From the NCBI RefSeq assembly GCF_964355755.1, contig NC_092676.1, positions 21,000,288 to 21,064,287 of the forward strand: a DNA stretch of 64,000 bases, written 5' to 3'. The translations under genes and the position numbers were made by a program. Shown piece by piece: positions 24,745-36,030 of the stretch. The notes beneath the pieces are model-generated. The model had not been told where the DNA came from and did no database searches. It was given only the letters and a program-made list of their open reading frames with translations. This stretch comes from Antedon mediterranea (taxonomy: Eukaryota > Echinodermata > Crinoidea > Comatulida > Antedonidae). The first letter of the stretch is position 1. Every line of letters begins with the position of its first letter.

Positions 24745-27179
24745 ATGTTGATGCCAAAGAAAAACCGTGTTGCCATTTATGAACACTTATTCAAAGAAGG
24801 TGTAATGGTAGCCAAGAAAGACTATACTCTGGCAAAACACCCAGAACTAGATGTTCCTAACCTTCAAGTTATCAAAGCCTTGGGTGTAAGTATTTTGATT
24901 TATTGCAAAGAAGATTGTACATGCTCACTTTTTTCTAATAATACAGAAAAATATATTATTATTTTATTCTTTTTATTAATTAAATATTTAACACTAATGT
25001 GTGTCAATGTTTAAAAAAATAGAAGCTGGTTGGTTTATCGGTTGGCTTTCTGTTTTTATTACCTGAAACATATTTTATAAATTCTAAAACCTTTTGTTTT
25101 TTATTTTGTGCTATTTTTTAGGCACTATAGTATCAGAACAACACATTTTTTTAGAGGAGGGAGTGGGATATCCCTACACTTTGTTGTGTCTGAAATGTGT
25201 CTGCTTAATAGAGTTCTACAGTTTTTTAAACTTATATGTATATATTACGCTCCTCTACTTTCTGCTATATTCATATATAGTATGTTGTTTTGTAGAGCAC
25301 TCTTCATTTCGAAACGGTGCATTTTTGTTGTGAATACTATTAGCATTTTGCAAAGCACGCTCGTTGAGCTTGTGCACTCTTTGTGTTCATAATCAGTGTA
25401 CCATGTCCCGCATACCTGGCTCAGCCTATATATTGTGCCAGTTCTGCGGTACATTTCATTTAGAAACCTGAGCTGCACTGACGAGATCTAATAAGATCGA
25501 AACAGTACTGTCTCCAGTATATATATATATAATGTATATTTGAATGTAAATATATAATGTATATTTGAATGTAAATTTATTGTAGTCTTTGAAGTCCCGT
25601 GGCTATGTAAAAGAACAGTTTGCTTGGAGACATTACTATTGGTATCTGTCAAATGAAGGTATCCAGTACTTGAGAGACTTCTTGCACCTTCCACCAGAAA
25701 TTGTGCCATCAACCCTCAAACGACAGGCAAGACCAGAGCAGTCAAGACCACGACCCAAAAGTATGTCAATTTCTGTTATACTGTAGATGAAAAATGATAA
25801 TTTATTTTATGAGGGTGGTCCATCCAGCTGAAGCTGACCCTAACAAAATATATCATGACAAGACAACAATTAAATGGAATGGTTGAAACATGCATTGGTT
25901 TTATCTGATTTAAAATAGCAACAGTTGATTCGCAATTTTCATTGAGGACCTGCCCCGGCAACAGACAATGCTGCTAATTGCAAAATACGCTCTATGTGAT
26001 TGGCAGCATTGCGTTAGCATGGGCAACCACATTGGATAACCGTTTGATCTCATAGCCAATGAGTCAATCCTTGTATTATTTTGTCCTTTTTGTTTTTAAT
26101 TGTAGGTTTTGACAACCGTGGTCCAAGTTCAGCCGAAGCAGGCCAGAGAGATAGTTACCGAAGAGGACCAGGTGAGTGATTCTAAATATAGTAGCATTGC
26201 AATATACAGTAGACCCTTCATTTTAAGTACTGTACGAGACCAAAAGACCAGGCCTACCCTCACATCTAGCTAGGCCTAGCCTACTATAAAAGTATATGCA
26301 GGCTGTGTGATATTTTATAAAGAAAAAATCAATGCTCTTGTATTTTCTATCAATAAAAACAGTCCTGCTGTAGGGGGCACTGCACAGCCATGGCTTATGG
26401 TCTGCTGTTTATAAATTGCACCCTCAGTATAAGAAAATTAAATTACTAAAAATGATGATGTCATCGATCATTTTATGTGTATGTGTAGGGGGTTACCCCG
26501 GTGAACTGGTTCACACAATAGCCCCTGTATCAGGAGGATTACCACCTATCTGATAGGACAGTGATTAATTTACTATTGGTAATCCTTGGCCACATTGCCT
26601 AAAGACATAAAATAAATATGTGTATGTATAATCTATGGAACATTAAATCAGGGTACGTAAAACAAAGCTTCTACTGTACTTATTGTTGCTTGGAATACAA
26701 GAATATGACTTTCCAGACATAATTTTGCAAGAAAGGAAATAGTGGACATTTAGAAATATGTCAATTAATACAATAACTAATGTAACCTTTTTTACAGCTG
26801 GTGGCGGACCAGACAAGAAGGGTGAAGCCGGTGCCGGAGCCTCTCCTGCATTTGAATTTGTACGTAAATGTTTTTATTTATTGCTGTATACTAAAATTAT
26901 TAGTAGTAGCCCCAGCCCCTTCTACATTTTGAAACATCCAAATTTAATTTTACAATTTTAAGACCCTGGTGTGTGTCTCTCCACTCCTCCATATTCAAAC
27001 ATTTTAAAATGTAATCTGAATTTGAAACTATGCCTTGGTTCTAAACCAACAATGTGCTAAGGAAGGATAATTTATAATTGTTTTCTCACTCTACAACTCT
27101 GTCGACAATATCTTGAATGTTTTTGCTTTTTTTATTTCAGAAAGGAGGATATGGGCGTGGTCGACCAACACAGCAGTAG
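24745..27179 (+). CDS. RPS10: 40S ribosomal protein S10 (eS10)
   Basis: Five coding exons: 24745-24885, 25586-25760, 26106-26171, 26798-26859, 27141-27179 (TAG); 483 nt, 160 residues. This is close to the roughly 165 residues of vertebrate S10. The start [57 protein letters not shown] and the basic Gly-rich tail [10 protein letters not shown] are diagnostic of the family. Most of the protein is the winged-helix S10_plectin domain, followed by a disordered Arg/Gly tail. It is a component of the small ribosomal subunit head. The ATG follows a 3' splice site by one base (TTTTAG-G-ATG), so the 5' UTR is mostly in an upstream exon. Intron 2 (24886-25585) carries a hammerhead-ribozyme repeat in the sense orientation. 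Confidence 0.96.
25239..25517 (+). mobile_element. Retrozyme-like repeat, one unit, in the RPS10 intron
   Basis: About 279 bp from TATATTACGCTCCTC to the hammerhead, clearly the same repeat as the tandem copies at 37252-37703 (shared ACGCTCCTCTACTTTCTGCT, GCAAAGCACGCTCGTTGAGC, TGTACCATGTCCCGCATACC). It encodes no protein. Both sides are TA-rich, and a (TA)n run starts directly after it. Non-autonomous, probably RNA-mediated mobility is inferred from the ribozyme, by analogy with metazoan retrozymes. Confidence 0.75.
25473..25517 (+). ncRNA. Type I hammerhead ribozyme, intron copy
   Basis: Core CTGACGA at 25478-25484. Stem II is GATCT/AGATC around loop AATA (25485-25498), then GAAA at 25499-25502. 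Stem III is a minimal ACA/TGT hairpin with loop GTAC. The predicted cleavage is after C25512. Stem I is CTGCA (25473-25477) against TCCAG (25513-25517), with one C-C mismatch where the other copies have TGCAG. All invariant core bases are present; the stem I change may lower activity. The cleavage site is 73 nt upstream of the exon at 25586. Confidence 0.78.
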
Positions 27180-27234
27180 AATTCATGGTAGCATCAATTC
27201 CAACATCTGTAAATTTTTATTAATTATGTGACAA

Positions 27235-27246
27235 AATAAAAATAAA
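27235..27246 (+). terminator. RPS10 polyadenylation signals
   Basis: Two abutting AATAAA hexamers (27235-27240 and 27241-27246) lie 56-67 bp after the RPS10 stop codon, followed by T-rich sequence. The short 3' UTR is typical for a ribosomal protein gene. Confidence 0.7.
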
Positions 27247-29339
27247 CAAAAGCTCAACATGTGAAAACGACTCTTTCTTCTTTATCTTGTTGATAATGAA
27301 ACATTTTTATGTACCAAACCAATTACTTTTTTATTATGTCGATGGTTTAATCTTGTTTTATAAATGAAATTTATATATCATCTATTTCTCACATGCTGAC
27401 ATTGTTGCTTGTAACATTTTGAATCATATACAGTAATGTGTAAATCATGGATGTATATGATGAATCTCCTGCCAATTACTGTACATCGAATACATGATTT
27501 AAAAAAAAAAGAGAAAAACGATGTGGACGATCCCACTCCCATAATAGGGAGGGATAATATCAAAACCAATCATTTTTTTTTTCTCCCAGCGCTTTGGGAC
27601 AATCTTTTGATAGTACCTGTATAAGCGCTATATAAATCGAACAACATTATGAACGAACGCAATATATATGACGTCCGTAAGCGAAAGACAGATCGTCTCG
27701 TTTTTTGACAATTAAGTTTTTTGGAAAGTGTTAATAAATGTGCACCCTACGATGAATGCATTATGCTACCTGTTGCTGTACGTCGCATGAATTATTTTCT
27801 TTTAAAAACTGACCCAACTGCGTCCGCGTTTAAATGTACAAAGGCATAATAACACAAAAGTATGATTTCCATTTTTTGAGCGAAAACTGCGGGAAAACGA
27901 AATTCGAATATTGTAATCGCACAGTCTAAAAGCCGTTTGGGCATTACGTTTTTAGATCTGTGCACAACTGCGACTATTAATCGCTGTACGCGATGCTATT
28001 ATTAGAAGATATAAAAAGGTTTCTTTGCCGTTTGTGTTCACATTTCATAGTTATTTCTGGTGTTAAAGATTTTTCCAGGCTATTTCGAAATGAAATGAAT
28101 GTCAAACGTTATTTCCGGAACTATTTCAATACTTGCTTATGTGTGCTCTTTTTCTATCATATTGTGCAACTTCATAGATACTGGTGTTTTCGTCAGATTA
28201 AAAAGTTTCACTTCCTTGACAGACTTAATTATGTTTGTTTATTATTTCTACAACAATTTGGTTTGGCTACGTGCTAACTGTAAACACAGCATTGTTCTTG
28301 GGCCTTTAATTTTCATTTCTTTCATTCGCTAATTACTCTCAATTACGTATGACCACAGTTATTTTATGGCATAATAGTTTCTTCAATCTTAATCCTTTAA
28401 TGGATACAACACAACACGATCATCCTGTTATGACACCGTTTATGAATCCACATTTTAGTAACAATATATAGGCCTCTGTATGACACCACCACCAACAATT
28501 CAGGGTTCACATTTTAACGGGCAAAACATTTCTATTGATCATACATTCTAATAATTATCGATTTCTCCATTTGTTTCATAATTTTTTGGTATTTTTAGTG
28601 TGCTACACTATTTTGTTGGAAATAAGCATTTTCTTATCAGTGGGGGATTTTGTACACAAGTTGTAATGGGAAGCATTTTTAAAAAATTAGGAAAAATAAA
28701 CGGTGTGGTATTTTAACAAATATTATCAAGTGACTAAATATATGTAATATAACTTGAATTTTACGTTTCTGGTGTTTTTTTTATTAACTTCATTTTTAAT
28801 TTTTATTTTCATGCTATAGCAAAAAATATTCACTGTATACCCACCAATTTTTTTCACTTTCTAGGGAGTCACCGGATATGGTAATAAACCATTGGTTAAA
28901 CTACCTAACTACTGAAAAAAATAGCACAATTTTGCCAAATTTTGCATTTGGCAACTTTAATGGAAATTCAAAAGTCACTTTTTTTGTCGTGATTTCTATT
29001 ACACATCTCTTTTATGAACATTTAGCCAGATATTGTATTCAAAATTCATGCCTGTACCTGAGCTTTAACTTACGTCGTACGTTGGGTGTGCGCGAATATT
29101 TTTTGTGAACTGATTACATTATTGTATCTCGGTATTTCACCTAATAATTTGTCAAAATAACAAATTAAAATCTAGTTCATTTTGTATACATACACTTTAC
29201 ATACATTACTCGTTCTGAATGGTATTAAAAAATATTTTTTTAAATTCCGGATTTTTTCTAACTCCGCTCAGTATAGCTTACATAAGTAATAGATATGTTC
29301 ACGCTCAGCGTGGTCCTCACTCTGTTGTTTCATAAAACG

Positions 29340-29555
29340 TGGCCAATTTACACAGACGAGCGATAACGTGGCCAAAATAATTGTAAAGGCCAATTTAAAA
29401 GTAATACAAATATAGAAGCTTATGTTATTTCTTATGACCATTACACAAAACGCGGGGCGGGCGGACGATTTCCGCTCAGGACAGATACAGATTCTACGTG
29501 TGGGACAAGCTATGCGGTTTTCCGGTTACTCTCGCTAAATTTACCTTTAAGCCAT
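29340..29555. mobile_element. Degenerate foldback MITE related to 11209-11396
   Basis: GTGGCCAATTTACACAGACG near the left edge, AAAGGCCAATTTAAAA inside, and AATTTACCTTTAAG at the right are rearranged parts of the family ends. The interior shares CAGATACAGATTCTACG-like sequence with the 11.2-kb copy, in reverse orientation. Confidence 0.45.
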
Positions 29556-29929
29556 TTTAAAAGCGGATTTATCGGACGTTAAAAAGTTTTGTATTTGGAT
29601 TTTTTTTGGAAAATTATTGTTCAGATTTGGTAAACAAGCGGTGTATGGGTGTAATCCATAATGACCTGAAGTAAGGCTAAATATAGCAACAACAAACGCA
29701 GTATTTCGCAAACTTCGGTAATTATAAAATATGGTGTTTGTAATCAAAGGGATTTTTTTTATTTAACTTGAATAGACAACGAGATAGCATTTTAAATGAA
29801 TTGCTTTGTGTATTGTTAACCAGTCTTACAAAACGTGTCATAAAAAGGTAGGCCTAAGGGTAATTTCATTGTCGCCACTTTCAAATAATACCTTTTCTGT
29901 ATATATTTAGTAGCCTATATGCCTATATA

Positions 29930-30075
29930 TATTATATCTAACGGCAATTTACTGAACAATTTAAATGCTGTGAGTATCAGTGGCTGGATATCAATGGAGA
30001 TACAAATAAACTAAGCAAAAAGCTCAATCAAAACGATAAAATAAAACATCCAGAAAAACACTATAGCCCTAATTC
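29930..30075. repeat. Interspersed repeat, second copy at about 38722-38850
   Basis: Shared blocks are GGCAATTTACTGAA, ATCAGTGGCTGGATATCAAT, GGAGATACAAA and CAATCAAAACGATAAA. The 38.7-kb copy continues into GAGCTTTCGGGCAACACTAG. Both copies follow TA-rich runs. The class is unknown. Confidence 0.5.
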
Positions 30076-30828
30076 AGAGAAAGTAGAGTACTTGGATATG
30101 ACGGCGAATATAACGCAGACAATTGCTATATATCCAGTAGATTTGAAATTTATTTTATTAACATAATATAATATACTTCCCGAAGTTTCTTTGGATGGAT
30201 GATGATGGATGATTTATGAAACCAAACACAATAAACATTTAAGATTCGGGACTTTCCCCAATGACGCAATTCACACAGTATTGATAGCATAATAATATCC
30301 GTCTGTTTTGCTGTAATTCTTTAAGTCTGGTATTAAGTAATGTTAACAATCCCAGATGCTGTAATGTTACTATTTTTAATATGCCTAATTCTAGTTTAAA
30401 TATTCACCGTATTGCAACTTGAACATTAGTATTATTATTAAACTACAAGAGAAAGTTAGTAAAGATAGTGCGGTTACTGCAGTCAAGGTTTTCCATTGTA
30501 AGTAATGTTTTCCATTGTAAATAATGTTTTTTAACTTGTTACATAATTACTACTGTAAATGTATAATGCAAAGGTATAACGATATTTTAAGACATGACCC
30601 AGAGCATGTCAAAGCCCGATAATCATCCTGTATTTTTCAACAGGGAGCCTATATGTAGTCCTACTCTCGTTATGATAGACAAACGAACTAATTTGGTATG
30701 ATCAATTGCATTAAAAGGCCCGTCTGAAAATGAGGCGTCATAATTTGAAGTAAATTGTTTCTCGTTCTATTAAATTCTAGCTTAGAGTAAAACAAAATCA
30801 GAACAAAATTTTATATTTTTTATAGATT

Positions 30829-33800
30829 ATGACGCCTTTAAAAATCGTTTACTTCTGTTTACTTGCAATCAGTATGGTCAACGGAGTGTGTAGTATGCCT
30901 ACAGGTCACAATTCTGGATCGGACATCCTAAATATCATTGGACCAAGAAATAATTGTTCATCTGTGAGACTGTGCGATCTTCATCATTATGAACTAGCTT
31001 TAACAGCGACTGAAATCAACAGGTTTCCTAAAGAGCCGATTTCATGTTATTTAAATAAAAATCAACAAATTAGGTAAGATTATTATAATATTAGTAAAAG
31101 GTTTTGCCCTACTCTGACGTTTGTACTTTATACTGGCTTGCTAGTGATCATGATGTCGTGGGTTCGAGCCGGACCCGAGAATTTTTGCGCAAGTAGGTCT
31201 ACTCTCAATGTACTTAGTAGTACAAATTAGAGACTGACGAAATGGTACTTCACAGTATCTACAAACAATTACAGTTATTATATTATAGAGATATTGATAA
31301 TCATAATAATATTGATGATGATTGATAATGATATGCTTATTATACATGTTTCGATTAATGAGGAATATCTTCATAGAGATTGATTTTTAAAAATAAACTA
31401 AACTACCTCAATATTGTATCATATTTTTACAGATACTACATTTGTCGCAAGTGCTCTGTGTGTGAACCGTTATCTGCTGTTCTTCTTGAATGTGGAAGAA
31501 AACACGATACAATCTGCTCCAATCATTCAAAAGGTAATTTCAAAACATAATTTTGTACTAAATAATTCTTACCTTAGCATTAAAATTCTGAAGTTGCTTT
31601 GATAGACTCGAGTTCTGGTCGCTAGGGCGGCCGGATGTGATGGAGGAGAGGAAGCTTCTTTAGTGGAAAAAAAACCACTATAAATTCACTTTTAATTTAT
31701 CGCATTTTAGAAAGCAGTGGGAGGGGAAGACGGTTCGTCGGCTACGAGCCTTCGTCATTCCCCTCAAATATTCATATTATGCACATATAACCTAATCAAT
31801 GTTTAATACCATAGAATATATTGTTAATTAAAGATGTATTGTCCCCCAAAAACATGACAAATTAGGAATAATTAAATTTGAATAGGTTATTTTGTAAAAA
31901 AAGTTTTCACTTATAAAACGACAAAATAAATGGCAAAATTCAACCAAACAATTATTGGCTGGCCAATTTTAATGTTTTTTGCGTTAAATTATATAGATAC
32001 ATTTTTTGGTCAAAGTGAATAACTATTCAAATGGCATATTCAACAAAAATTGTTTAAAGAATTATTTTTTTCAGGTGGAACAATACATTATTAAATATTG
32101 TTTTTTTAACAGTTGAGTCAAGAGGCACCGTTGCATCTTCAATAAAAAGCTTGTCCACATTGACCATCGAAGAAACAATCCCTGTGGATGCAAATACAGA
32201 AAATAAAGATAGTAAACGGTCGCTATATATCATTGTTACTGTTGGTGTAGTCTTTCCAAATGTGATTCTTGTATATTTCTATATCACGCTAAGGAGATGG
32301 TTAGTTATACTTTCTTATTTTTACTTTTATGTTGAAACCTGACATGCGAACGAAAAACAATCACTTTAGTTATAAATCTAACGTAAGCCTATGTATACGC
32401 TATGCAATGGTGGTATAATGCCATACAGACTGGAAAATAATAATGGTATTAAGAAAATATTGTCCAAAACGAAAAGATTTGAACACGAAAACTTTAAAGA
32501 AAATATACTATTAACTGACCGTTCAATGATGCGTACTATATTGCACGCTATGTGAGCCACAATCGTCTAATCAAATCACAGGAATTGTTTAATTACATAA
32601 GTTATAAATTCACATTCTTTTGACAAAATAATAGCTTCTTTCAAACGCGTCATGGATAGGTCTATACTTGATAAATATTTTGTTTACAGTATTATGAATA
32701 TTTAAAATAACTATGATGTAGGCCTACGCAGTAATTTTGAATATCAAATTATTCCTCTTTCAGGAAACGTCTTTTCAAAAGAATTTGTGCAACAGCAAAG
32801 CTTACAAATGAATCCACTGTCAGCGTAATTCCCGCATCGTCTGAAAGAACATCAGTGGGAGTAACCACAACTTGCAATGTGTCTTTAGGAGGCACAGCCA
32901 CTACTCCGATGACTATGATAACAAGCACTAAGAAGACATCATACAATCCATTCTGGCTTGAAATGAAAGCAACCATTGGACCAGAAGGTGGTGTTGTCAG
33001 TGACCCTAGATCTGGCGTGAACCTGATTATTCCACCCGGTGCTATTCCAGAAACTCACCCCAAACAAGAGATTATCGTCCGAGTTGCACTTAAACCATCT
33101 AATTTTGGGCTTAACCAGCAAAAGGATTTAACTCTGCTAGGACCAGTGGTTGAGTGTTTGTCGCCTGGTTTAGCAGAATTCAACTCTAATGTCACTTTGG
33201 TGGTGCCACATCGTGCTAAACTCAACCCAGACTGGAAGTTCCAGGTTCTACATTCCGAAGACAAGTACTCGGATCCCGTTTCCAAGTTTCGATGGACAGT
33301 AACAAGTTCTAATCACGATGCGAAACATGGTGTGCACTTTGAGGTTGACGAAAATTTCTTTAGGATCAAAACAAGTCACTTTACAACATACACATGTGCT
33401 GGGAGCTGTTCTAGAAAGGCGCCCTTGAATTTGCAGGTTGTGGTGTATGGGGACTATGTTCATATTGACGGGAGGAAACAAACAGTCGATCTACGGTGTT
33501 ACGTCTGTGATACAATAAAGGATTATTCTCATACATTTCGTGTTAACGAGCGCAATGGTCCTCTGTGTGTACCACGACCAATCAACCATTTCTTTGACAA
33601 AAAGACAAAGAAAATTGAATTGTTTTTTCCAGAAGATGATTTTGGAACAGACTTCCAGTGGACATCTGAGACGTTTAACGATTCTCTTCCGAATTCAAGG
33701 GTAATTATCAATATTGATCAGTCACCATTAACACCGTTATCAGAATAAACATCATCATGATAAACATCATCATGATACACATCAGCATGCTCAACACAAG

Positions 33801-35298
33801 CATGATAAAAACCATCATGATCAACACCATCATGATCAACACCAGCATTATCAACACAAGCATGATCAATACCAGCATGACCAACACTAGCATGATCAAC
33901 ACTAGCATGATCAACACCATCATGATCAACACCATCATGATAAACACCATCATGATCAACAACATCATGATGAACACTATTATGATGAACACCAGCATGA
34001 TCAACACCAGTATGATCAACATCATCATGATTAACACCTTCGTCATTAACACCATCATGATCAACACCATCATGATCAACACATATTGAACTCATTTTGC
34101 TAAGTTTATTGATTACACATTTATAAGAAATATCTTTGAAGCACGTAGCCCGATGTTGTTCAGAGGCGATTCCACATTACGAGGCCTTCACACTGAAACC
34201 TAAAGACGAGGGAACACGGGTCGACAGTTTAGAGATGACATTGAAAATTGTTGCGAATGGTTTAACAGAAATCATTGGTCCAATAAGGATGATTACAATG
34301 GTACGTTATACGAATAATATTGTAGTTGTTTGAAATCTATAAACTACAGTATAAAATCTAATTCATGGCAGTGTTAAACTAATGATATATTAAGTTGTAA
34401 GTACTCATTGTTAAACTAATAACGCAAATAGACAAAACTGAATGTGGAACCTTATTGATCAAATTAATGAATTTTTTATTTAGGATACTGGACGATCTCA
34501 ATCACCAGCTAACTATACAGGTAGGCCTATGTGACATTAATTTAAAATAAGAAAATGTCACAAAAAATGTGATGACATCAGACATGATGATATCATAACA
34601 CTACCATATTTGGGCATATCAAAACCATATTTGGGTACATCACACTTTTGTTCAAACTAGTTTAATTTAATGTCGTATGCACAGCTAATCCTTATATTTA
34701 AAATTTACATAAATGTGAAATAGTTATCTTCCTGTATAATGACGTTACTGTTCTAAAATCATATACCATGTATTCCCGTAGTGCATCCCGTATTGCGGGG
34801 ATACCTAGAATTTTAGAACGGCGTAACCTTTTATGAAATGTATGCATATTTACATAATTATGATGCGGCGTTGATACTTCGAGGTATTGCTTCCAACGCA
34901 TCTCCCTTTTATGTCTACACAAAATAGCATAAAGTAAAACTTTGCATCATTACATTATTGTATATAATAATAAAAATAATGTTTTTTGTTTAAATATAGA
35001 TATTGTGAGTAACGAAACATTAAGAGAAATTTCACGAGAGATTCCCAGAGATAAGTGGAAAGATGTCTACCGCACATTACATGACTTTGCGAAGTTTGAA
35101 GGAAGCGCGAACATTGATATTGAAAATATCGAGCACAACAATCAATCAGAAATGGGAGAAATGAAATACCAGGTATTGATGCTATGGCGTACTAAAGCGG
35201 GCAGACAAGCTACGAAGACTGCATTAACGCAAGCCCTCAGGAGCTGCCAACTTAACAGTATCGCAGACGATTGCATCAAATTAGAGAGCACAATATAA
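30829..35298 (+). CDS. TNFR-CRD/TM/ZU5/UPA/death receptor, upstream copy with a damaged splice acceptor
   Basis: Exons by homology with the 49.7-kb paralogue: 30829-31073, 31433-31533, 32113-32299, 32764-33700, (34127-34300), 34484-34520, 35000-35298. The order is: a signal peptide; a Cys-rich ectodomain whose second exon is one TNFR-type repeat (YYICRKCSVCEP, CGRKHDTICS); a Ser/Thr stalk; a membrane helix (about 155-172: SLYIIVTVGVVFPNVIL); ZU5 from FWLEMKATIGPEGGVV with IPPGAIPE; UPA (VVVYGDYV, RCYVCDTIKD); and a death domain in the last exon. ZU5-UPA-DD is the intracellular set of UNC5 and PIDD proteins; signalling through death-domain partners is inferred. The expected AG before 34127 is AA. 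Use of the shifted AG gives a frameshift and stop after three codons; retention of the intron ends the protein at 33748. The product probably lacks the rest of UPA and the death domain, unless splicing skips to another exon. Confidence 0.75.
31828..32094. mobile_element. piggyBac-like MITE (TTAA target)
   Basis: TTAAAGATGTATTGTCCCCC at the left and GGTGGAACAATACATTATTAA, its imperfect inverse, at the right. TTAA is present at both edges (31828-31831, 32091-32094). Inner inverted pieces (TTTGAATAGGTTATTTTG / GTGAATAACTATTCAAA) extend the fold. It ends 18 bp before coding exon 3 of the upstream receptor gene, next to the polypyrimidine tract. Confidence 0.6.
33752..34082 (+). repeat. Minisatellite, 15-bp ATCATGATCAACACC units, upstream receptor
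   Basis: About 22 degenerate 15-bp units (ATGATCAACACCATC and variants) fill most of the intron between the ZU5/UPA exon and the UPA/linker exon. The same minisatellite occupies the homologous intron of the paralogue (53204-53526), so it predates the duplication. Long reading frames on both strands arise only from the 15-bp period. Confidence 0.85.
34125..34127 (+). promoter_or_regulatory. Destroyed 3' splice acceptor
   Basis: The paralogue has TTTACAG followed by GAAATATCTTTG (exon from 53573). Here the aligned sequence is TTTATAAGAAATATCTTTG: the acceptor AG has become AA, and a new AG is created one base downstream. Splicing at that AG gives frame AAA TAT CTT TGA, an immediate stop. Confidence 0.8.
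34553..34672. mobile_element. MITE of the TCTACACTATCAAAC family, degraded
   Basis: It keeps the core (ATGATGATATCATAACACTACC, CATATTTGGGCATATC) and the right-end CAAACTAGTTT; the left end is degraded. It lies in the last intron of the upstream receptor. A relative sits at the matching position of the paralogue (54043-54120), so the insertion predates the gene duplication. Confidence 0.55.
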
Positions 35299-35346
35299 TT
35301 ACATTCCATATTGTAAGCCTAGTTTATCGTTTGTGTTTATATTGTA

Positions 35347-35527
35347 AAGCTTAGTTCCCACTAGCGACGCGTAAGAAAATGCCCTTCCAATAATGTTGTT
35401 ATCCCCGCCTGCGTAAAATCAAACCTACGATGTATTGCGTCGTCGGTTCCCATTTGTGATATTACGCAATACAACACTTTCCGTCGACACGTCACTGCGT
35501 TGCGTTCTAGTGGGAACCACGTTTTAG
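35347..35527. mobile_element. MITE with GTTCCCACTAGCGACGC ends
   Basis: Left AAGCTTAGTTCCCACTAGCG, right CGTTCTAGTGGGAACCACG. The interior (TTTGATTTTACGCAGGCGGGG-type sequence in reverse, ATTGCGTCGTCGGTTCCC) matches the elements at 50819-51035 and 51881-52080. It follows the upstream receptor's stop by about 50 bp. Confidence 0.7.
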
Positions 35528-35939
35528 TACAGACAGACATGAACAGAACAGAACACATCTTGTGAATTGTTGTGACGACGTTAGGTTAATCCAGTTACCC
35601 CAAATAGGGGTGTTTTACGTGCTGTATACGGGTCGTCCCTGCTTAAACATTACCAAGACCTTATATTGATCATTTTGAATTAAAAATACAAACAGTGACC
35701 AAGCTAAAATTTAATTCAATCCATGTAAGCCATTTTGTAAATGTTCTTCATTCCCTTGTTCCGTTTATTACATTGTCTCCCCTACCGATACATTGTTTTA
35801 TTGCAATTAGTCTACGTTATTAAAACACTTATATATACCAATTGTTCTATTCAAATAATTCTTTCTAGGAAATGTTCTTAGACATCAGTGTGTACAGTAA
35901 AAGCTTTTAATCACATCATGATGTAGGCTCATTTATTTA

Positions 35940-36030
35940 TTTTTGTTTTTTTCCATAAAACTTACAGATACCAAACAATTGGGCGGCATTGGTTGATTGA
36001 TTCTCTATACAAAGATAATAATAACAATAT
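35940..36030. repeat. Direct repeat partner of 39053-39145
   Basis: TTCCATAAAACTTACAGATACC, CAATTGGGCGGCAT, TTGGTTGATT and CAAAGATAATAATAACAATATT recur with small differences at 39053-39145. Both copies precede, at different distances, the relics described at 36327-36490 and 39240-39620. This indicates segmental duplication of the spacer. Confidence 0.65.

Larger units (their letters stand above)
27247..30828. other. Intergenic region without a recognised gene
   Basis: No exon with protein family similarity was found. A SINE-tail-like end (GCGCTATATAAATCGAACA) is at about 27626-27644, and repeats are at 29340-29555 and 29930-30075. Reading frames at 27993-28332 and 28878-29108 are Phe/Tyr/Ile-rich and look random. 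The sequence just upstream of 30829 (TTTTTTATAG, then ATTATG) looks like a 3' splice site, so the receptor gene to the right probably has an unlocated non-coding first exon in this interval. Confidence 0.5.

Noticed and set aside
27993-29108. Several 76-94 codon frames, some Phe/Tyr-rich and membrane-like
   Set aside because: Composition follows AT-rich sequence; no splice-compatible neighbours, no Kozak-like start, no family motif.
33752-34082. Possible CRISPR-like array (regular short repeats)
   Set aside because: Units are contiguous without unique spacers, and the setting is a eukaryotic intron.
33708-34095. Long reading frames of about 110-125 codons on both strands (Met-Ile-Asn-Thr and His-Asp-Gly-Val repeats)
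   Set aside because: They are generated by the 15-bp minisatellite, whose period is a multiple of three; the same happens at 53153-53549.
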